Assembly (NCBI GenBank): GCA_024641335.1
Contig: JAHEDG010000014.1
Coordinates: 1 to 60,105 of the forward strand
Source: Candidatus Zixiibacteriota bacterium
Lineage (GTDB): Bacteria > Zixibacteria > MSB-5A5 > UBA10806
Reading direction: 5' to 3'
DNA: 60,105 nucleotides
Shown here: piece by piece, positions 1 to 9,155 of the stretch
Layout of the letters: every line of letters begins with the position of its first letter
Position numbering within the stretch: position 1 is the stretch's first letter
Position numbers and translations under genes: made by a program
The notes under the pieces: generated by a model
Database searches by the model: none
The model's input: the letters and a program-made list of their open reading frames with translations, nothing else
Told to the model about the DNA's origin: nothing

Positions 1-301
1 AAAGATCAATATGATCGCCGCGAAGAAGAGCCTCGCCCTTCCTGAATATATCGAGCAGGGTCTCCGCCTCATGTGTTACCTTACTGACAGTATACAGATC
101 CAAAAATCCGGCGGCTCCCTTAAGGGAATGAAACAACCGGAAAATGGTATTCAATACTTCAGGGTCTATTCCAACGGATGGATCGGAGGCCTGTTCAAGT
201 TCGATCAACAGCGGCTCGACCTCATCGAGCATCTCCCGACCCTCTTCCACAAACGCCTGAATAAATTCGCCCTGATCGTTATCTATTCCCGGGTTAGACA
301 T
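1..301 (-). CDS. cheA: Chemotaxis histidine kinase CheA, N-terminal Hpt domain (partial)
   Basis: This gene reads on the minus strand from an ATG whose first base is 301 and runs off the left edge, so only the first 100 residues are visible. They form a histidine phosphotransfer (Hpt) domain. The core FRLFHSLKGAAGFL carries the predicted phosphorylated His58, and the following helix (VTHEAETLLD) is as in CheA P1 domains. CheA passes phosphate from this His to CheY-type regulators in chemotaxis or related signalling arrays. A GGAGAG ribosome binding site lies about 9 nt upstream of the ATG. A stand-alone Hpt protein or another Hpt-first hybrid kinase is possible because the kinase domains are outside the window. 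Confidence 0.8.
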   Translation of the reverse strand, partial: MSNPGIDNDQGEFIQAFVEEGREMLDEVEPLLIELEQASDPSVGIDPEVLNTIFRLFHSLKGAAGFLDLYTVSKVTHEAETLLDIFRKGEALLRGDHIDL

Positions 302-740
302 TATTCCCACTCTCCGTTGTCTAAAAAGATGTTCAAGTCAAATCCTTTTAATGTCATGTAAATAAGGAAAAAGACCTTTCCTGGTTATGTCCCTTTAATT
401 ATCGGATCGCCCGATACCGGCTTCACTATCTGTTACGTCAGACAATTTTAGTTGAAACAGCGCCCGGTCGATTTTCCAAGTCATATCTCGATAAGATGTT
501 ATGAACAGATTTATCCGATTCGCCCAAAATCTCCGTTCCCAATTGAAACGAACATGCATCATACACGGATCGAATTCTTTTATAAAAAACTATCGGATCA
601 TCTCGATTACCGGTATCGTCGGACTATTCGGCGATGTATTATTATTATTGTAAATAATAAACGCCTATAATCGTTGTTGCTTTATATTCTCTATTCCGAA
701 ATCAAGCCGCGGCTTTAGGGCGGCAATATTATTGGCGGGA
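302..740. other. Intergenic region between lepA and cheA
   Basis: About 440 bp without a convincing gene. Both flanking genes read leftward, so it should hold the end of the lepA transcript and the cheA promoter. A weak GC-rich hairpin (GCCGC/GCGGC arms, about 706-724) just beyond the lepA stop is the only terminator-like element. An AT-rich stretch at 637-660 has no clear partner -35 box. No tRNA or conserved structured RNA is recognisable. The 15-mer at 684-698 recurs at 9129-9143. Confidence 0.5.
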
Positions 741-2540
741 CTATTTATCGACCTTGAGAATGGCGAAAAAGGCCTCCTGGGGAACCTCAACCTGACCGAC
801 CTGTTTCATCCTCTTTTTCCCCTCTTTTTGTCTTTCCAAAAGCTTGCGCTTGCGGCTGATATCACCGCCGTAGCATTTGGCGGTCACGTTCTTCCTGAGC
901 GGCTTGACCGATTCCCTGGCTATGACCTTGTTACCGATAGCGGCCTGAATGATCACCTCGAACATCTGACGCGGAATCAGGGTCTGCAATTTCTGGCATA
1001 ACGAGCGCCCCCATTCGAACGCTTTATCGCGATGCAGGATATACGACAATGCGTCGACCTGTTCGCCGTTTAAAAGAATATCCAGCTTGACCAGTTTCGA
1101 TTCCTTGTAATCCAAAAATTCATAATCCAGCGAAGCGTAACCGCGAGATACCGATTTCAGCTTATCATAAAAATCGAAAATTATCTCCGATAACGGTATC
1201 TCATAACGGAGACTGGCTCTTTCCTTATCGATATACTCGGTATTCTTGTATATCCCGCGCCTGTCCATGCAGAGCTTCATGAGATTGCCGATAAACTCCG
1301 ACGGCGTGATGATGGTCGCCCGAACGAAAGGTTCCTCGATACTTTCGATCTTTCCGGCATCCGGCAGCAATGACGGATTCTCGATCAGGATTTGACTGCC
1401 GTCCGATTTGTTTACCTTGTATTCCACGCTCGGTACGGTGTTGATTATATTCAGTTCATATTCCCTTTGCAGACGTTCCTGCACTATCTCCATGTGCAAA
1501 AGCCCCAAAAAGCCCACCCGGAAACCGAAACCCAGGGCGTTGGATGTCTCCGGTTCGAATGTAATGGCTGAATCGTTCATCTGCAGTTTCTCTATGGCCG
1601 TCCGAAGATCCTCGAAATCATCGCTTTGAGTGGGGTAAAGCCCGGCGAAAACCATCGGCTTGGCCTTACGGAACCCCGGCAGCGGCTGTTTCGCCGGTTT
1701 CGATTTGATCGTAATTGTATCGCCGACCTGCGTATCGGCCACATTGCGGATATTTCCTATGATATACCCCACCTCTCCGGCCGTAAGCTGGTCTCTGGGC
1801 ATATACTTAAGCTTCAGATGGCCGACTTCGTCTATTTCGTACTCACGGCCATGAGAGAAAAACTTCATCCAGTCATGCACCTTGATTGTGCCATCGAATA
1901 CCCGGACATAAGCCACCGCTCCGCGATAGCTGTCAAACGCCGAATCGAAAATCAGAGCCCGGGGCGGGGCCAGAGGATCGCCGGTCGGTGGAGGAACCTT
2001 CTTTACGATAGCTTCCAGTGTTTCGGCGATACCGATACCGGTCTTGGCCGAGATCTTCAGAACCTCATTCTGCTCGACTCCCAGAAGATTAGAGATATCT
2101 TCCACCACTCGCTCTACTTCGGCTGACGGTAAATCGATTTTATTGACAACCGGGATAATCTGCAGTTCGGCCTCCATGGCCAGGTACAGGTTGGAAAGAG
2201 TCTGCGCCTCTATCCCCTGAGACGCGTCCACGATCAAAAGCGCCCCTTCGCACGAAAACAGCGATCGGGATACCTCGTATGTGAAATCCACGTGCCCGGG
2301 AGTATCTATCAGGTTCAACGTGTACTCTATGCCGTCCGACGCGGTATAAAGCATCCTGACAGCGTGAGACTTAATAGTGATGCCTCTTTCCCGTTCCAGA
2401 TCCATGGAATCCAGAACCTGCATCTTCATCTCGCGGTTAGTTAAGGTATGCGTCGCCTCCAAAAGCCGGTCGGCCAAAGTCGATTTCCCATGATCGATAT
2501 GGGCGATAATGCAAAAATTTCTTGTCCTGCTCGTGCTCAT
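741..2540 (-). CDS. lepA: Elongation factor 4 (LepA), ribosome-associated GTPase
   Basis: A full-length 599-residue LepA/EF-4, the translational GTPase that rescues or back-translocates stalled ribosomes. The G1 loop AHIDHGKST is near residues 13-21, the G2 region carries RERGITI, G3 is DTPGHVDF and G4 is NKID. The C-terminal LepA-specific domain contains [15 protein letters not shown], and length and domain order are standard. The ATG at 2540 has no clear Shine-Dalgarno site, but a promoter-like pair lies just upstream with its -10 box only 8 nt from the ATG, so the mRNA is probably leaderless or nearly so. The gene stands alone on the minus strand. The family assignment is essentially certain. 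Confidence 0.97.
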   Translation of the reverse strand: MSTSRTRNFCIIAHIDHGKSTLADRLLEATHTLTNREMKMQVLDSMDLERERGITIKSHAVRMLYTASDGIEYTLNLIDTPGHVDFTYEVSRSLFSCEGALLIVDASQGIEAQTLSNLYLAMEAELQIIPVVNKIDLPSAEVERVVEDISNLLGVEQNEVLKISAKTGIGIAETLEAIVKKVPPPTGDPLAPPRALIFDSAFDSYRGAVAYVRVFDGTIKVHDWMKFFSHGREYEIDEVGHLKLKYMPRDQLTAGEVGYIIGNIRNVADTQVGDTITIKSKPAKQPLPGFRKAKPMVFAGLYPTQSDDFEDLRTAIEKLQMNDSAITFEPETSNALGFGFRVGFLGLLHMEIVQERLQREYELNIINTVPSVEYKVNKSDGSQILIENPSLLPDAGKIESIEEPFVRATIITPSEFIGNLMKLCMDRRGIYKNTEYIDKERASLRYEIPLSEIIFDFYDKLKSVSRGYASLDYEFLDYKESKLVKLDILLNGEQVDALSYILHRDKAFEWGRSLCQKLQTLIPRQMFEVIIQAAIGNKVIARESVKPLRKNVTAKCYGGDISRKRKLLERQKEGKKRMKQVGQVEVPQEAFFAILKVDK

Positions 2541-2548
2541 AGCCTGGC

Positions 2549-2576
2549 AATGTAATCAATATTCCCCGAAATTCAA
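2549..2576 (-). promoter_or_regulatory. Predicted promoter of lepA (leaderless)
   Basis: On the minus strand TTGAAT (2571-2576) is followed after 16 nt by TACATT (2549-2554), 8 nt before the lepA ATG. Transcription would begin at or within about 2 nt of the start codon, which fits the absence of a ribosome binding site. Confidence 0.55.
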
Positions 2577-2666
2577 AAGGGAGTTTACATTATTTTCATG
2601 TTTCCGCGGCGTTCCAGCCCCTTGCTTCTATATATATCGGACCGATTTCGGCCGACCGTAAACAAA

Positions 2667-2694
2667 TTGACATTGATTACCGCGATCATATATT
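2667..2694 (+). promoter_or_regulatory. Predicted promoter of the thioesterase gene (leaderless)
   Basis: A perfect TTGACA (2667-2672), a 16-nt spacer and TATATT (2689-2694). The expected start point, about 7 nt downstream, coincides with the ATG at 2702. Confidence 0.7.
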
Positions 2695-2701
2695 GAGGTT
2701 T

Positions 2702-3121
2702 ATGCCGGAAAAACTAACCCCCCAGCGAGAAAAAGAGATACGGGCCGAATTCCCCAATTACCCCTTCCCCGCATACCTCGGGCTGACCATCGAAAAGCTC
2801 GAGTTCGGGTATGCCCGGTTGAAATTGTACAAAAAACAGGAATTAGCACAGGGAATGGGCCTCCTGCACGGAGGAGCCATCGCCGGATTATGCGATACCA
2901 GTATGGCTTTCGCCCTGGCCACCATGAATAAGGATGTCAACAAAATGCTGACCATCGAGATGAAAGTCAATTTTATCGGCCCGGCTGACGATCATCTTTT
3001 CGCCGATGCCAGGATTATCCATAAGGGCAGAAAAACCGCGGTCGGCGAGGTCGATGTCCGTAAATCCGACGGCGCGCTGATAGCCAAGGCGCTACTAACC
3101 TATTACCTGCTTGACGATTAA
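2702..3121 (+). CDS. PaaI-type hotdog-fold acyl-CoA thioesterase
   Basis: A 139-residue single hotdog-fold protein of the PaaI/YdiI thioesterase family, which hydrolyses acyl-CoA or phenylacetyl-CoA-type thioesters in the cytosol. The family hallmark HGGAIAGLCDTSMAFAL, with its His-Gly-Gly turn and helix-borne acid, is present, as are the following strands (MLTIEMKVNFIGPA). The ATG at 2702 is chosen over a TTG at 2693 because the -10 box TATATT ends 7 nt before the ATG, making the TTG untranscribed. The gene is followed 21 nt later by the ABC transporter and may be cotranscribed with it. The substrate cannot be read from the sequence. Confidence 0.85.
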   Translation: MPEKLTPQREKEIRAEFPNYPFPAYLGLTIEKLEFGYARLKLYKKQELAQGMGLLHGGAIAGLCDTSMAFALATMNKDVNKMLTIEMKVNFIGPADDHLFADARIIHKGRKTAVGEVDVRKSDGALIAKALLTYYLLDD

Positions 3122-3142
3122 GCGGGGAAGCGAAGAAATACA

Positions 3143-4942
3143 ATGTCTCCGGAAGTATACGGCCATGAAGAAGAGATTTTAGGCAAGGCTTATGATGCCC
3201 GCCTGATGAAACGGCTGGTTCATTACCTCAAACCATACCGGGCAAATATCATTCTGGCCACTTTTTTGCTGATTCTGGCCTCCATGGCCCAATTGGCCGG
3301 CCCGTATCTGACCAAAATAGCCATCGATAACTACATCAGAGTCGGAGATATTTCGGGCTTATCTGTCATTATCTGGCTGTATGTCGGGGTATTGGCTCTT
3401 CAGTTTTCTCTGCAGTACTTTCAGATTTACATAATGCAGCTGGTCGGCCAGAAAACCATGTACGACCTGCGAATGAAAATCTACTCGCATATAGAACATC
3501 TGGGACTCTCTTTTTTCGACAGAAACCCGGTCGGACGGCTGGTCACCCGGGCCACGGGAGATATCCAGGCCCTGAATGAACTGTTCACGTCTGGCGTGGT
3601 GGCGATTTTCGGCGACATCATAACTCTTTTCGGAATCCTGGGCATCATGTTCTATATGAACTGGAAACTCGCTCTGTTCTCTATGGTGGTCATTCCGATA
3701 CTCTTCGTGGCTACGGTCATATTCAGGACCAGAGTCAGAAAATCTTTCCGCGAGATCAGAACCCGGGTAGCCCACCTGAACTCCTTTTTACAAGAGCATA
3801 TATCCGGCATGTGGGTGGTGCAAAGTTTCGCCGCCGAGAAAAAAACCGATGAGAGATTCAGAAATATCAACCGGGACCTCAGAGACAGCCATCTGAAATC
3901 GGTCCTGTATTTCGCCGTATTTTTTCCCGTGGTCGAGATAATGGGGGCTGTCAGTCTGGCCATAATTATCTGGTACGGCGGAGGACAGATATTGAAAGAA
4001 ACCCTTACTTTCGGCGCTTTGGTGGCATTCATTCAATACGCCGAGCGATTCTTCTATCCGATCAGGGATCTTTCGGAAAAATATAATATCCTTCAGCAGG
4101 CCATGGCCTCATCGGAACGGATATTCAGGCTCCTGGATGAAAAGCCCGATATACGCGACCCGGAAACTCCTCGGTCTAACGACGTAGTTGAGGGAAATAT
4201 CAGATTCGAAAATCTCGGATTCGCTTACAATAACGACGAATGGGTGCTAAAGGATATCAATCTCGATATCAAACAGGGCCAAAGAATCGCTATTGTCGGC
4301 GCCACAGGGTCAGGCAAAACATCCCTGATCAGCCTGCTTCTCCGGTTCTACGAATTTCAAAAAGGGAATATCTATCTGGACGGTATCTCCATCAGGGATT
4401 ACGGCTTGAAAAAGTACAGAGAGAGTTTCGCCCTGGTGCTGCAGGATATCTTCATTTTTTCAGGCGATATAGCCAAAAACGTGCGGCTCGGGAACAAAGA
4501 GATATCCGAGGATCAGATAATCCAATCGTTGAAAACGGTGGGGGCCGACCATTTCGTGGATAAACTGACCGACGGTATCGACTACGTACTGATGGAGAGA
4601 GGCTCGAACCTTTCCCTGGGACAAAGACAGCTTCTGGCCTTCGCTCGGGCCCTGGCCTTCGACCCCAGAATATTGATACTCGACGAGGCCACGTCATCGG
4701 TCGACACCCAGACCGAAATCCTGATCCAGGAGGCTCTGGAGAAACTTCTGGCCGGTAGAACATCCATTATCATCGCCCATCGGCTCTCGACTATTAAGAA
4801 TTCGGATAAGATCGTAGTCATGCATAAGGGAATGATAAAAGAGATCGGAACGCACGCTGAATTGCTGGCGGCCGGCGGAATATATTTCAGGCTGTATCAA
4901 TTGCAATATAAAGATCAGGAATCCGCCGTGGGAATTCAGTAA
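3143..4942 (+). CDS. ABC exporter half-transporter (MsbA/MDR type)
   Basis: A 599-residue fusion of a type IV (MDR/MsbA-like) transmembrane domain and an ATPase domain; such proteins work as dimers exporting lipids, drugs or peptides across the inner membrane. About six hydrophobic segments occupy residues ~35-310. The nucleotide-binding domain has Walker A GATGSGKTS (386-394), Q-loop LVLQDIFIF, signature LSLGQRQ, Walker B ILILDEATSS and the switch His in IIIAHRLST. All catalytic motifs are intact. It lies between the thioesterase and the IMPase-like gene, and its stop overlaps the next start (TAATG), so translation is probably coupled. The substrate is unknown. Confidence 0.93.
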   Translation: MSPEVYGHEEEILGKAYDARLMKRLVHYLKPYRANIILATFLLILASMAQLAGPYLTKIAIDNYIRVGDISGLSVIIWLYVGVLALQFSLQYFQIYIMQLVGQKTMYDLRMKIYSHIEHLGLSFFDRNPVGRLVTRATGDIQALNELFTSGVVAIFGDIITLFGILGIMFYMNWKLALFSMVVIPILFVATVIFRTRVRKSFREIRTRVAHLNSFLQEHISGMWVVQSFAAEKKTDERFRNINRDLRDSHLKSVLYFAVFFPVVEIMGAVSLAIIIWYGGGQILKETLTFGALVAFIQYAERFFYPIRDLSEKYNILQQAMASSERIFRLLDEKPDIRDPETPRSNDVVEGNIRFENLGFAYNNDEWVLKDINLDIKQGQRIAIVGATGSGKTSLISLLLRFYEFQKGNIYLDGISIRDYGLKKYRESFALVLQDIFIFSGDIAKNVRLGNKEISEDQIIQSLKTVGADHFVDKLTDGIDYVLMERGSNLSLGQRQLLAFARALAFDPRILILDEATSSVDTQTEILIQEALEKLLAGRTSIIIAHRLSTIKNSDKIVVMHKGMIKEIGTHAELLAAGGIYFRLYQLQYKDQESAVGIQ

Positions 4943-5718
4943 TGGAATACCTGAAAACAGCCGAATATGCCGCCCGACAGGCCGGGGATCTTCTGACCAA
5001 AAGATTCACGCGCGAATTGAAAATCGAGAAAAAGGGGCGAATCAATCTGGTTACCGACGCCGACCGGGCATCAGAGGAGCTGATAAAGAGAATCATATCC
5101 GAGACCTACCCCGAACATTCGTTTTTAGCCGAGGAAGGAACCGGAACGAAATCCGGATCGCCTTATCTCTGGGTAGTCGATCCTCTCGACGGCACCACCA
5201 ACTTCGCTCATGGATTGCCGATCTGGTGCGTCTCCATAGGCTTGTTGAAAGACAGGGAGATTATCGCCGGATGTGTCTACAACCCCAACCTCGATGAATG
5301 TTTTACCGCCGAACGAGGATCAGGGGCCTGTCTCAATGGCCATCCGATAGCTGTTTCCACAACCCAGACATTGGATGACGCTCTTTTAGCTACCGGTTTT
5401 CCGTATGATATCCGCGAATCGCCTCTGGACAATCTCAGCCAGTTCGCCTCCTTCGCCAAATCTGCCCGGGCGGTCAGACGGGCCGGAGCGGCCGCCCTCG
5501 ATCTGGCTTATACAGCCTGCGGCCGTTTCGACGGTTTCTGGGAGTTCAAACTCTCTCCCTGGGATATCGCCGCCGGGATTCTGCTGATCGAGGAGGCGGG
5601 GGGCCAGGCAACCTCATATTCGGGAGACCAATATGATATTTACCAGGGCGAACTGCTGGCCTCGAACGGAAAAATACACAATGCGATGATAGAAATATTA
5701 AGAAATACTCTGGGGTAA
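4942..5718 (+). CDS. suhB: Inositol-1-monophosphatase family protein
   Basis: A 258-residue member of the Mg2+-dependent IMPase/FIG phosphatase family, which dephosphorylates inositol monophosphate or related sugar and nucleotide phosphates. The metal-binding residues are visible: Glu65 in FLAEEG, Asp80 and Asp83 in DPLDGTTNFAHG, and Asp208 in SPWDIAAG. Length is typical. Its ATG overlaps the ABC transporter stop by 1 nt. SuhB also has a role in rRNA antitermination in E. coli, so the symbol denotes family only. CysQ or fructose-bisphosphatase-like activities cannot be excluded. Confidence 0.88.
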   Translation: MEYLKTAEYAARQAGDLLTKRFTRELKIEKKGRINLVTDADRASEELIKRIISETYPEHSFLAEEGTGTKSGSPYLWVVDPLDGTTNFAHGLPIWCVSIGLLKDREIIAGCVYNPNLDECFTAERGSGACLNGHPIAVSTTQTLDDALLATGFPYDIRESPLDNLSQFASFAKSARAVRRAGAAALDLAYTACGRFDGFWEFKLSPWDIAAGILLIEEAGGQATSYSGDQYDIYQGELLASNGKIHNAMIEILRNTLG

Positions 5719-5773
5719 ACCCGATTATAATTTGCCTGTGATTTAATTACCCTTCTATATCATCTGTTTGTAT

Positions 5774-6547
5774 TCAGTGGCTATTCAGCAATTCGTTGAT
5801 AACTTCTTTAAGCTGGATCAGCCTGAACGGTTTCACCAGGTAGGCGCTGATCCCCTCATCCCTGGCAACTGCCGGGGGATAGGCCAGAGGATAACCGGTT
5901 ATCATAACTACCGGAATTTCAGGATTTATTTTTTTAAAATGGACTATCAATTCCTTGCCGGTAAGATCCGGCATCATGAAATCGGTTATGACCAGATCGA
6001 ATTTCCGCTTGATGAAAAGATCCAATGCCTCGCTGCCGCTGTTCGCCGTGGTCACATAAAAACCCATGATCTCAAGACCGTCCCTTAAAACCCGTAGAAT
6101 ACCCGGATCATCATCCACGGCCAGTATATTTCTTTTTTCTTTTTTCGGTTCGGCTTTAATCCTGTCGTATTTTATTAGTATCGACGATATCAGTTCTTCG
6201 ACCTTGGCTATCCGAAACGGTTTGGCCAGGACACCGTCTGATCCCGCCTCCAGAAGCATCGGGCTGTCGAATTGATCCGATTCGGCCAGGAGCACCACCG
6301 GAATACCCGGATAATTCCGCTTTACATCCCTGATAAATTCAAAACTATCATCGGGAGGCAAACCGGAATCGCAGAAAATAAAATCGATCTTTCTCCCTCG
6401 CAGAATATCGCCGGTTCCGGAACATTCCTCGGCCATATATGTCTTATATCCGATCGCCCTGAGAGTTTCCCCCAGAAGATTGCGGGTTTCCTGATCCGGT
6501 CCGACTATCAGGACTCCGATGGAATATTCAAAACCCGGTTTGTTCAT
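5774..6547 (-). CDS. Tandem receiver-domain protein without output domain
   Basis: 257 residues made of two response-regulator receiver domains (about 10-125 and 138-257) and nothing else. The second is canonical: acidic pocket VDDD at 144-147, phosphoacceptor Asp189 in LVITDFMMPD, Thr217 and Lys239 (LVKPF). The first keeps Asp60 (FIFCDSGLP) and Lys109 (LAKPF), but its acidic pocket is reduced to GPD and the Thr is Ala, so it may be a poor phosphoacceptor. The ATG overlaps the stop of the upstream mutase by 4 nt. Such proteins act by protein-protein contact or in a phosphorelay. No cognate kinase is adjacent. Confidence 0.87.
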   Translation of the reverse strand: MNKPGFEYSIGVLIVGPDQETRNLLGETLRAIGYKTYMAEECSGTGDILRGRKIDFIFCDSGLPPDDSFEFIRDVKRNYPGIPVVLLAESDQFDSPMLLEAGSDGVLAKPFRIAKVEELISSILIKYDRIKAEPKKEKRNILAVDDDPGILRVLRDGLEIMGFYVTTANSGSEALDLFIKRKFDLVITDFMMPDLTGKELIVHFKKINPEIPVVMITGYPLAYPPAVARDEGISAYLVKPFRLIQLKEVINELLNSH

Positions 6548-7887
6548 TTCCCTCTTATAACTTCCAATACTTTGCCGGTCATGATCTCAAGCTGTTCCGG
6601 CGTCGCGGCTTCCACATTCAGCCTGAGCAATGGCTCCGTGTTGGATGGCCTGACATTGAACCACCAATCCCCATAATCGATTGTCAACCCGTCGAGCTTG
6701 TCTATATTGCCGGCGGAAAACAGCTCTTCGATTTTTTTCAGGCTCTCGGCGATATTGTCGACCCGGCTGTTGATCTCGCCGGATCGGACGTAATGATCGA
6801 ACGTAGCCACCTGCTTCGAAAGCGGAACCCCGGCATCGGATATCAGTTCCAGACAAATCAATAGAGCGATCAGCCCCGAATCAGCATACCAGTTATCTCG
6901 AAAATAGAAATGTCCCGAATGCTCCCCCCCGAAAATAGCGTTATGTTTTTTCATCAGAGGCTTAATCAGGGCATGTCCCACCCGCGTGCGGATCGCCTTA
7001 CCTCCCGATTCCTCGACCGTTTCCCGCACAGCCTTAGAGCAGATCAGGTTGTACAGGATTGTCGAGCCTGGATTCTTTTTCAATAACGCTTTAGCCGCCA
7101 GGGCGGTGACCATATCGCCCCCCAGGGTCTTGCCCTTCTCGTCAATCAAAAACACCCGGTCGGCGTCGCCGTCGAAGGCCGCGCCCAGATCGGCCCCGGT
7201 CTCTTTTATTCGAACGATCAAATCGGCCACGTTTTCCGGCTCTATCGGGCTGGCCGGATGGTTGGGAAACGTGCCGTCCAGTTCGAAATACATCGGGATC
7301 AACCGGCATGGAAGTTTCTTGAAAACCTCCGGAACTATCATCCCGGCCATTCCGTTGCCGGCGTCTACAACAATCTTAAACGGTTTGATACGCGAGATAT
7401 CGATAAAACTTAAGGCATGCTCCACATATTCCGAGATAATATTTCTCTTCTTGACCGTACCGGGCCTGGCGGTTTTTTCGAAATTATCGCTTTCGATGAT
7501 CTTCTTAACCTCGGCCAGCTTGCCGTCCCCGGAAAGTGGTACCGCGTTTTTTTCGCAGATCTTCATGCCGTTGTATCGGGCGGGATTATGCGAGGCCGTG
7601 ATCATGACCCCGCAATCGAAACCATACTTGCCTACAGCGAAATAAAGACCATCGGTGGATACCAGGCCTATATCGGTTACCGCCGCTCCGCCGTCGGATA
7701 ATCCCCGGATAACGGCCTCGGACAGACCGGAGGATGATGTTCTCATATCGCGTCCCACGACCGCCGTTGCCGGTTTCAGCAGCGAGGCGGTTCCCAGCCC
7801 GATAGCATAGGCTGAATCTTCTTCCAACTGCTCGGGATAGATCCCCCGGATATCATAGGCTTTGAATATCGTTTCATCTATCTTCAT
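6544..7887 (-). CDS. Phosphomannomutase/phosphoglucomutase
   Basis: A 447-residue alpha-D-phosphohexomutase of the AlgC/ManB type that interconverts mannose- or glucose-1-phosphate and the 6-phosphates for envelope polysaccharide synthesis. The phosphoserine is Ser99 in TASHNP, the Mg2+ loop is DGDADR (239-244), the sugar-specificity loop is GEHSG (321-325) and the phosphate-binding motif is RPSNTEP near the C-terminus. The N-terminal FKAYDIRGIYP is the classic beginning of bifunctional PMM/PGM enzymes, as opposed to GlmM. It shares an ATGA overlap with the tandem receiver protein. Its start is predicted leaderless. Confidence 0.93.
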   Translation of the reverse strand: MKIDETIFKAYDIRGIYPEQLEEDSAYAIGLGTASLLKPATAVVGRDMRTSSSGLSEAVIRGLSDGGAAVTDIGLVSTDGLYFAVGKYGFDCGVMITASHNPARYNGMKICEKNAVPLSGDGKLAEVKKIIESDNFEKTARPGTVKKRNIISEYVEHALSFIDISRIKPFKIVVDAGNGMAGMIVPEVFKKLPCRLIPMYFELDGTFPNHPASPIEPENVADLIVRIKETGADLGAAFDGDADRVFLIDEKGKTLGGDMVTALAAKALLKKNPGSTILYNLICSKAVRETVEESGGKAIRTRVGHALIKPLMKKHNAIFGGEHSGHFYFRDNWYADSGLIALLICLELISDAGVPLSKQVATFDHYVRSGEINSRVDNIAESLKKIEELFSAGNIDKLDGLTIDYGDWWFNVRPSNTEPLLRLNVEAATPEQLEIMTGKVLEVIRGK

Positions 7888-7894
7888 CTCTCAA

Positions 7895-7924
7895 AATCTA
7901 TCAGTTACCCGCGCATAATGTCAA
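7895..7924 (-). promoter_or_regulatory. Predicted promoter of the phosphohexomutase gene (leaderless)
   Basis: On the minus strand a perfect TTGACA (7919-7924), an 18-nt spacer and TAGATT (7895-7900), with only 7 nt between the -10 box and the ATG at 7887. Confidence 0.65.
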
Positions 7925-7966
7925 GGCGCAAAACCGGCGGAAACCGGAAATGTCCGAATTAATCTC

Positions 7967-7995
7967 TTGCGGCCGGACGGTTGGAAATTTATGAT
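7967..7995 (+). promoter_or_regulatory. Predicted promoter of the lipoprotein gene (leaderless)
   Basis: TTGCGG (7967-7972), a 17-nt spacer and TATGAT (7990-7995). The ATG at 8002 starts 7 nt after the -10 box, so it would be the first or second transcribed codon position. Confidence 0.55.
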
Positions 7996-8001
7996 ACTTC
8001 C

Positions 8002-8421
8002 ATGAAAACAAAAATCCCGCTGGCAATACTGATACTCTTAAGTTGTTCTGGGAAACCGACTCCTAAGGACGTGGTCTTCGATTTCATTAAAGCCGTCAAA
8101 AGCTCTGATTCCCTCGAGGTTGCCCGTCTCCTCGACGTGGACGCTTATATTCAGTATAGAATGGCTCAAATGACGCCCGAGGATTCAGCCCAGGTTTTGG
8201 CCGAGCACCGAAAGAAAACTTTTGAATCTGTTCTCAAAGACGGCCAGATCAGAACTCACTGGAAAAAATCACAGATTCTGGTTAACAGGGCAACCGAATC
8301 GGACAGCCTGGCCGAGGTCGAAGTTTCTTTTATGGATAAACAGACCGCTTACCTTCTTTATACCAAAATTGTTTTAAAAAGAGGTCCCGATGGTACCTGG
8401 CGAATTGTCTGGTTTCAATAG
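8002..8421 (+). CDS. Small putative lipoprotein, DUF4878/SnoaL-like
   Basis: A 139-residue protein beginning with a short signal sequence (MKTKIPLAILILLSCSG) whose lipobox-like LLSC places the lipidated Cys at residue 15. The rest resembles the alpha+beta cone (NTF2-like, DUF4878) proteins: a helical start with PKDVVFDFIKAVKSSDS and C-terminal strands ending in GTWRIVWFQ. It is presumably anchored in the periplasm or outer membrane; the function is unknown. The ATG at 8002 is preferred over the in-frame TTG at 7981 because that TTG lies within the promoter spacer. No binding residues can be assigned. Confidence 0.7.
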   Translation: MKTKIPLAILILLSCSGKPTPKDVVFDFIKAVKSSDSLEVARLLDVDAYIQYRMAQMTPEDSAQVLAEHRKKTFESVLKDGQIRTHWKKSQILVNRATESDSLAEVEVSFMDKQTAYLLYTKIVLKRGPDGTWRIVWFQ

Positions 8422-8556
8422 CCGGATTCCATTTTTCGCCAACAAACAATAAACCAGCCCGTGGACTTCGTTTCTGACATTTATTGTATATTATTCGATT
8501 CGATATTTAGAGTTTACCGCTCCCAAACCGCCAGAATAACAATCCCCAAAGACCCG

Positions 8557-8585
8557 TTGACATATCGTTGCTCCCGGCATATTAT
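8557..8585 (+). promoter_or_regulatory. Sigma70-type promoter of the small multidrug export-like gene
   Basis: TTGACA (8557-8562), 17-nt spacer, TATTAT (8580-8585). The predicted start is near 8592, giving a leader of about 20 nt that contains the ribosome binding site GGAGA at 8602-8606. Confidence 0.75.
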
Positions 8586-8612
8586 GCCTCACATGCCGAA
8601 TGGAGATTTCCG

Positions 8613-9092
8613 ATGTCCGATTTCCTTTATGCCCTGATACTCTCGATTCTACCGATCGCCGAACTCCGGGGCGGAATACCGTACGCCCTGCTAAAAGGCT
8701 ATCCCGTCTGGGCAGCCTATACCGGATGTGTGGCCGCCAATTTTCTGGTCGGCCCAATAGTCTTTGTTTTCTTAAATACTATTCACAAATATCTCTACCG
8801 GGTCTCGCCTTATAAAAACCTCTTCGACTGGTTCGAGCAAAGGGTCAGAAACAAAACCACCCACCTGATCGAAAAATACGGTTTCTGGGGAATTGCCCTT
8901 TTCGTGGCCATACCTCTTCCGGTTACCGGGGCTTACACCGGAAGCATGGCCGCCTGGCTTTTCAAGCTCGACTTCAAGCGCTCCATGTTAGCGGTCATGG
9001 TCGGAGTAATCATTGCCGGAGTAATAGTCACGACCGTGATGGTCATGGGCATAGAATGGCTGATACCTTTATTTACCAAACGGATAGAATAA
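8613..9092 (+). CDS. Small multi-drug export family membrane protein (PF06695-like)
   Basis: 159 residues, strongly hydrophobic, with about four membrane segments. The N-terminal LSILPIAELRGGIPYAL and later PLPVTGAYTGSMAAWLF are characteristic of the Sm_multidrug_ex (COG2426) family, whose E-R-G-G motif and P-T-G motif sit in re-entrant or helical-hairpin regions. Despite the family name, the physiological substrate is not established. The start at 8613 is chosen because GGAGA lies 6 nt upstream; upstream in-frame TTG and ATG codons lack a site or precede the expected transcription start. It appears to be a single-gene transcript with its own strong promoter. Confidence 0.8.
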   Translation: MSDFLYALILSILPIAELRGGIPYALLKGYPVWAAYTGCVAANFLVGPIVFVFLNTIHKYLYRVSPYKNLFDWFEQRVRNKTTHLIEKYGFWGIALFVAIPLPVTGAYTGSMAAWLFKLDFKRSMLAVMVGVIIAGVIVTTVMVMGIEWLIPLFTKRIE

Positions 9093-9155
9093 ACCCGACC
9101 GAAAAAATAAATATTTCCCGCAACTTTAATATTCTCTATTCCGTAGTTTATCATT

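Noticed and set aside
11-361. A plus-strand open frame of 116 codons at the left edge
   Set aside because: The opposite strand over 1-301 encodes a convincing CheA Hpt domain with a ribosome binding site; the plus frame has no family resemblance.
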